A DNA stretch of 64,000 nucleotides from positions 4,322-68,321 of the forward strand of contig JBFWOB010000034.1 in NCBI GenBank assembly GCA_050250755.1, in the 5' to 3' direction. This DNA comes from Ga0077555 sp050250755 (GTDB taxonomy: Bacteria; Pseudomonadota; Alphaproteobacteria; Rhizobiales; Hyphomicrobiaceae). Numbering within the stretch: the first letter of the stretch is position 1; the number at the start of each line of letters is the position of its first letter. The position numbers and the translations under genes are program-made. Positions 63,584 through 64,000 of this stretch are shown here, piece by piece. The notes under the pieces were generated by a model that saw nothing but the letters and a program-made list of their open reading frames with translations, ran no database searches and was not told the DNA's origin.

Positions 63584-63950
63584 GGCGAGGATCTCCGGAC
63601 GGCAGAAAGCTGATGACGTTGCGACCCCTCGTCATCCAAGGTTCGCCGCAGCGCACAATCTGCTGACATCCCGGGTTGCCCCTAGCAACCAACACGGCTT
63701 TCGCTGACGGAACTAATGCTTTTGATTGCCGCTCCACCCGCCTGTTACCTGCCGCGTTTGCTCGTTTGCGTATGCCGCTGTGAGGAACCTGCCATCGTTC
63801 GCACGGGCGAGAGTAGTGGGTGCTCTTGTGGAGCATCGCAGTCGCTTCCTAGCCACCAACGCTTGACGTGCGGGTAGGGAAGCTTCCACGCTGGTATCCA
63901 GCCGTAGCTGCCTGCCTGGTGCCGTCAGCGCTTCCCTCTGGAGAAATCTT
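63584..63950. other. Divergent region between the NRPS and the right-edge monooxygenase
   Basis: These 367 bases hold no credible gene. They must contain the NRPS promoter (minus strand) and the promoter of the LLM gene (plus strand). The minus strand has a CGAAAGCC motif at 63696-63703, described separately. Confidence 0.4.
63696..63703 (-). promoter_or_regulatory. CGAAAGCC motif upstream of the NRPS, shared with the receptor promoter
   Basis: The minus strand reads CGAAAGCC about 115 bases before the NRPS start. The same 8-mer lies 67-74 bases before the TonB receptor (44625-44632), in the same direction relative to its gene. A shared half-site for the local AraC regulator would let it control both arms of the locus. 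Only one copy is seen here. Confidence 0.3.
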
Positions 63951-64000
63951 ATGAAATTCGGGATTTTCTACGAGATGCAGCTGCCCAGGCCCTGGGCTCC
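63951..64000 (+). CDS. Luciferase-like flavin-dependent monooxygenase, N-terminus only
   Basis: The frame opens MKFGIFYEMQLPRPWA and runs off the window. This N-terminus is characteristic of luciferase-like (LLM) FMN-dependent oxidoreductases. GGAG 8 bases upstream gives a good ribosome-binding site. Whether it belongs to the metallophore locus is unknown; it is divergent from the NRPS. Confidence 0.75.
   Translation, partial: MKFGIFYEMQLPRPWA

Overview
The window is a high-GC alphaproteobacterial chromosome segment, most likely Hyphomicrobiales (rhizobial order). This rests on the sulfonate/sulfate ABC and cys gene style, an AtuA/DUF4387 pair, HmuS, and a gene density with many ATGA and TGATG stop/start overlaps. 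No rRNA, tRNA or CRISPR was seen. Transposase remnants (IS630-, IS5- and IS1182-like) cluster at 32.7-33.3, 39.2-39.6 and 41.6 kb and mark the accessory part of the window.

Left part. Positions 1-12.5 kb are a sulfur-assimilation block, all on the minus strand: cysJ and cysI (NADPH sulfite reductase), then a sulfonate/taurine-type ABC transporter with a TauD-family dioxygenase, then two sulfate-binding proteins and cysT-cysW-cysA. Positions 13.5-18.6 kb hold a TetR regulator and an RND efflux pair. Positions 18.7-25.1 kb hold a frameshifted luciferase-like monooxygenase, lon with a small heat-shock protein, an aldehyde dehydrogenase fragment, dps and hmuS. Positions 25.6-32.7 kb are a catabolic/uptake cluster: DUF4387 and AtuA proteins, an ABC importer, a GntR regulator and an SMP-30 lactonase.

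Middle part. Positions 33.4-39.1 kb carry a divergent AraC regulator and a tight five-gene operon: TPR protein, MFS permease, zinc alcohol dehydrogenase, a small YdhR-like protein and a GrdB-like protein. The last gene reads through an in-frame TGA in a U-P-V-C context, followed by a hairpin that fits the bacterial SECIS rules. I read it as one selenoprotein of 284 residues rather than two short ORFs. The operon lies between IS630- and IS5-like remnants. A D-2-hydroxyacid dehydrogenase and a divergent TauD-family dioxygenase follow.

Right part. Positions 42.4-63.6 kb are a self-contained metallophore-like locus: Sfp-type phosphopantetheinyl transferase, PchR/YbtA-like AraC regulator, TonB-dependent receptor, two ABC half-transporters of the YbtP/YbtQ/IrtAB type, three methyltransferase-like genes, an MFS permease, two saccharopine-dehydrogenase-like proteins and one 2100-residue NRPS. 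The NRPS reads FAAL-ACP-(serine-less ACP-like)-Cy-A-PCP-TE. That suggests a fatty acyl chain joined to one amino acid, which is cyclised to an azoline. The parts list resembles yersiniabactin and micacocidin loci, but there is no PKS or salicylate module. The start of another luciferase-like monooxygenase is cut by the right edge.
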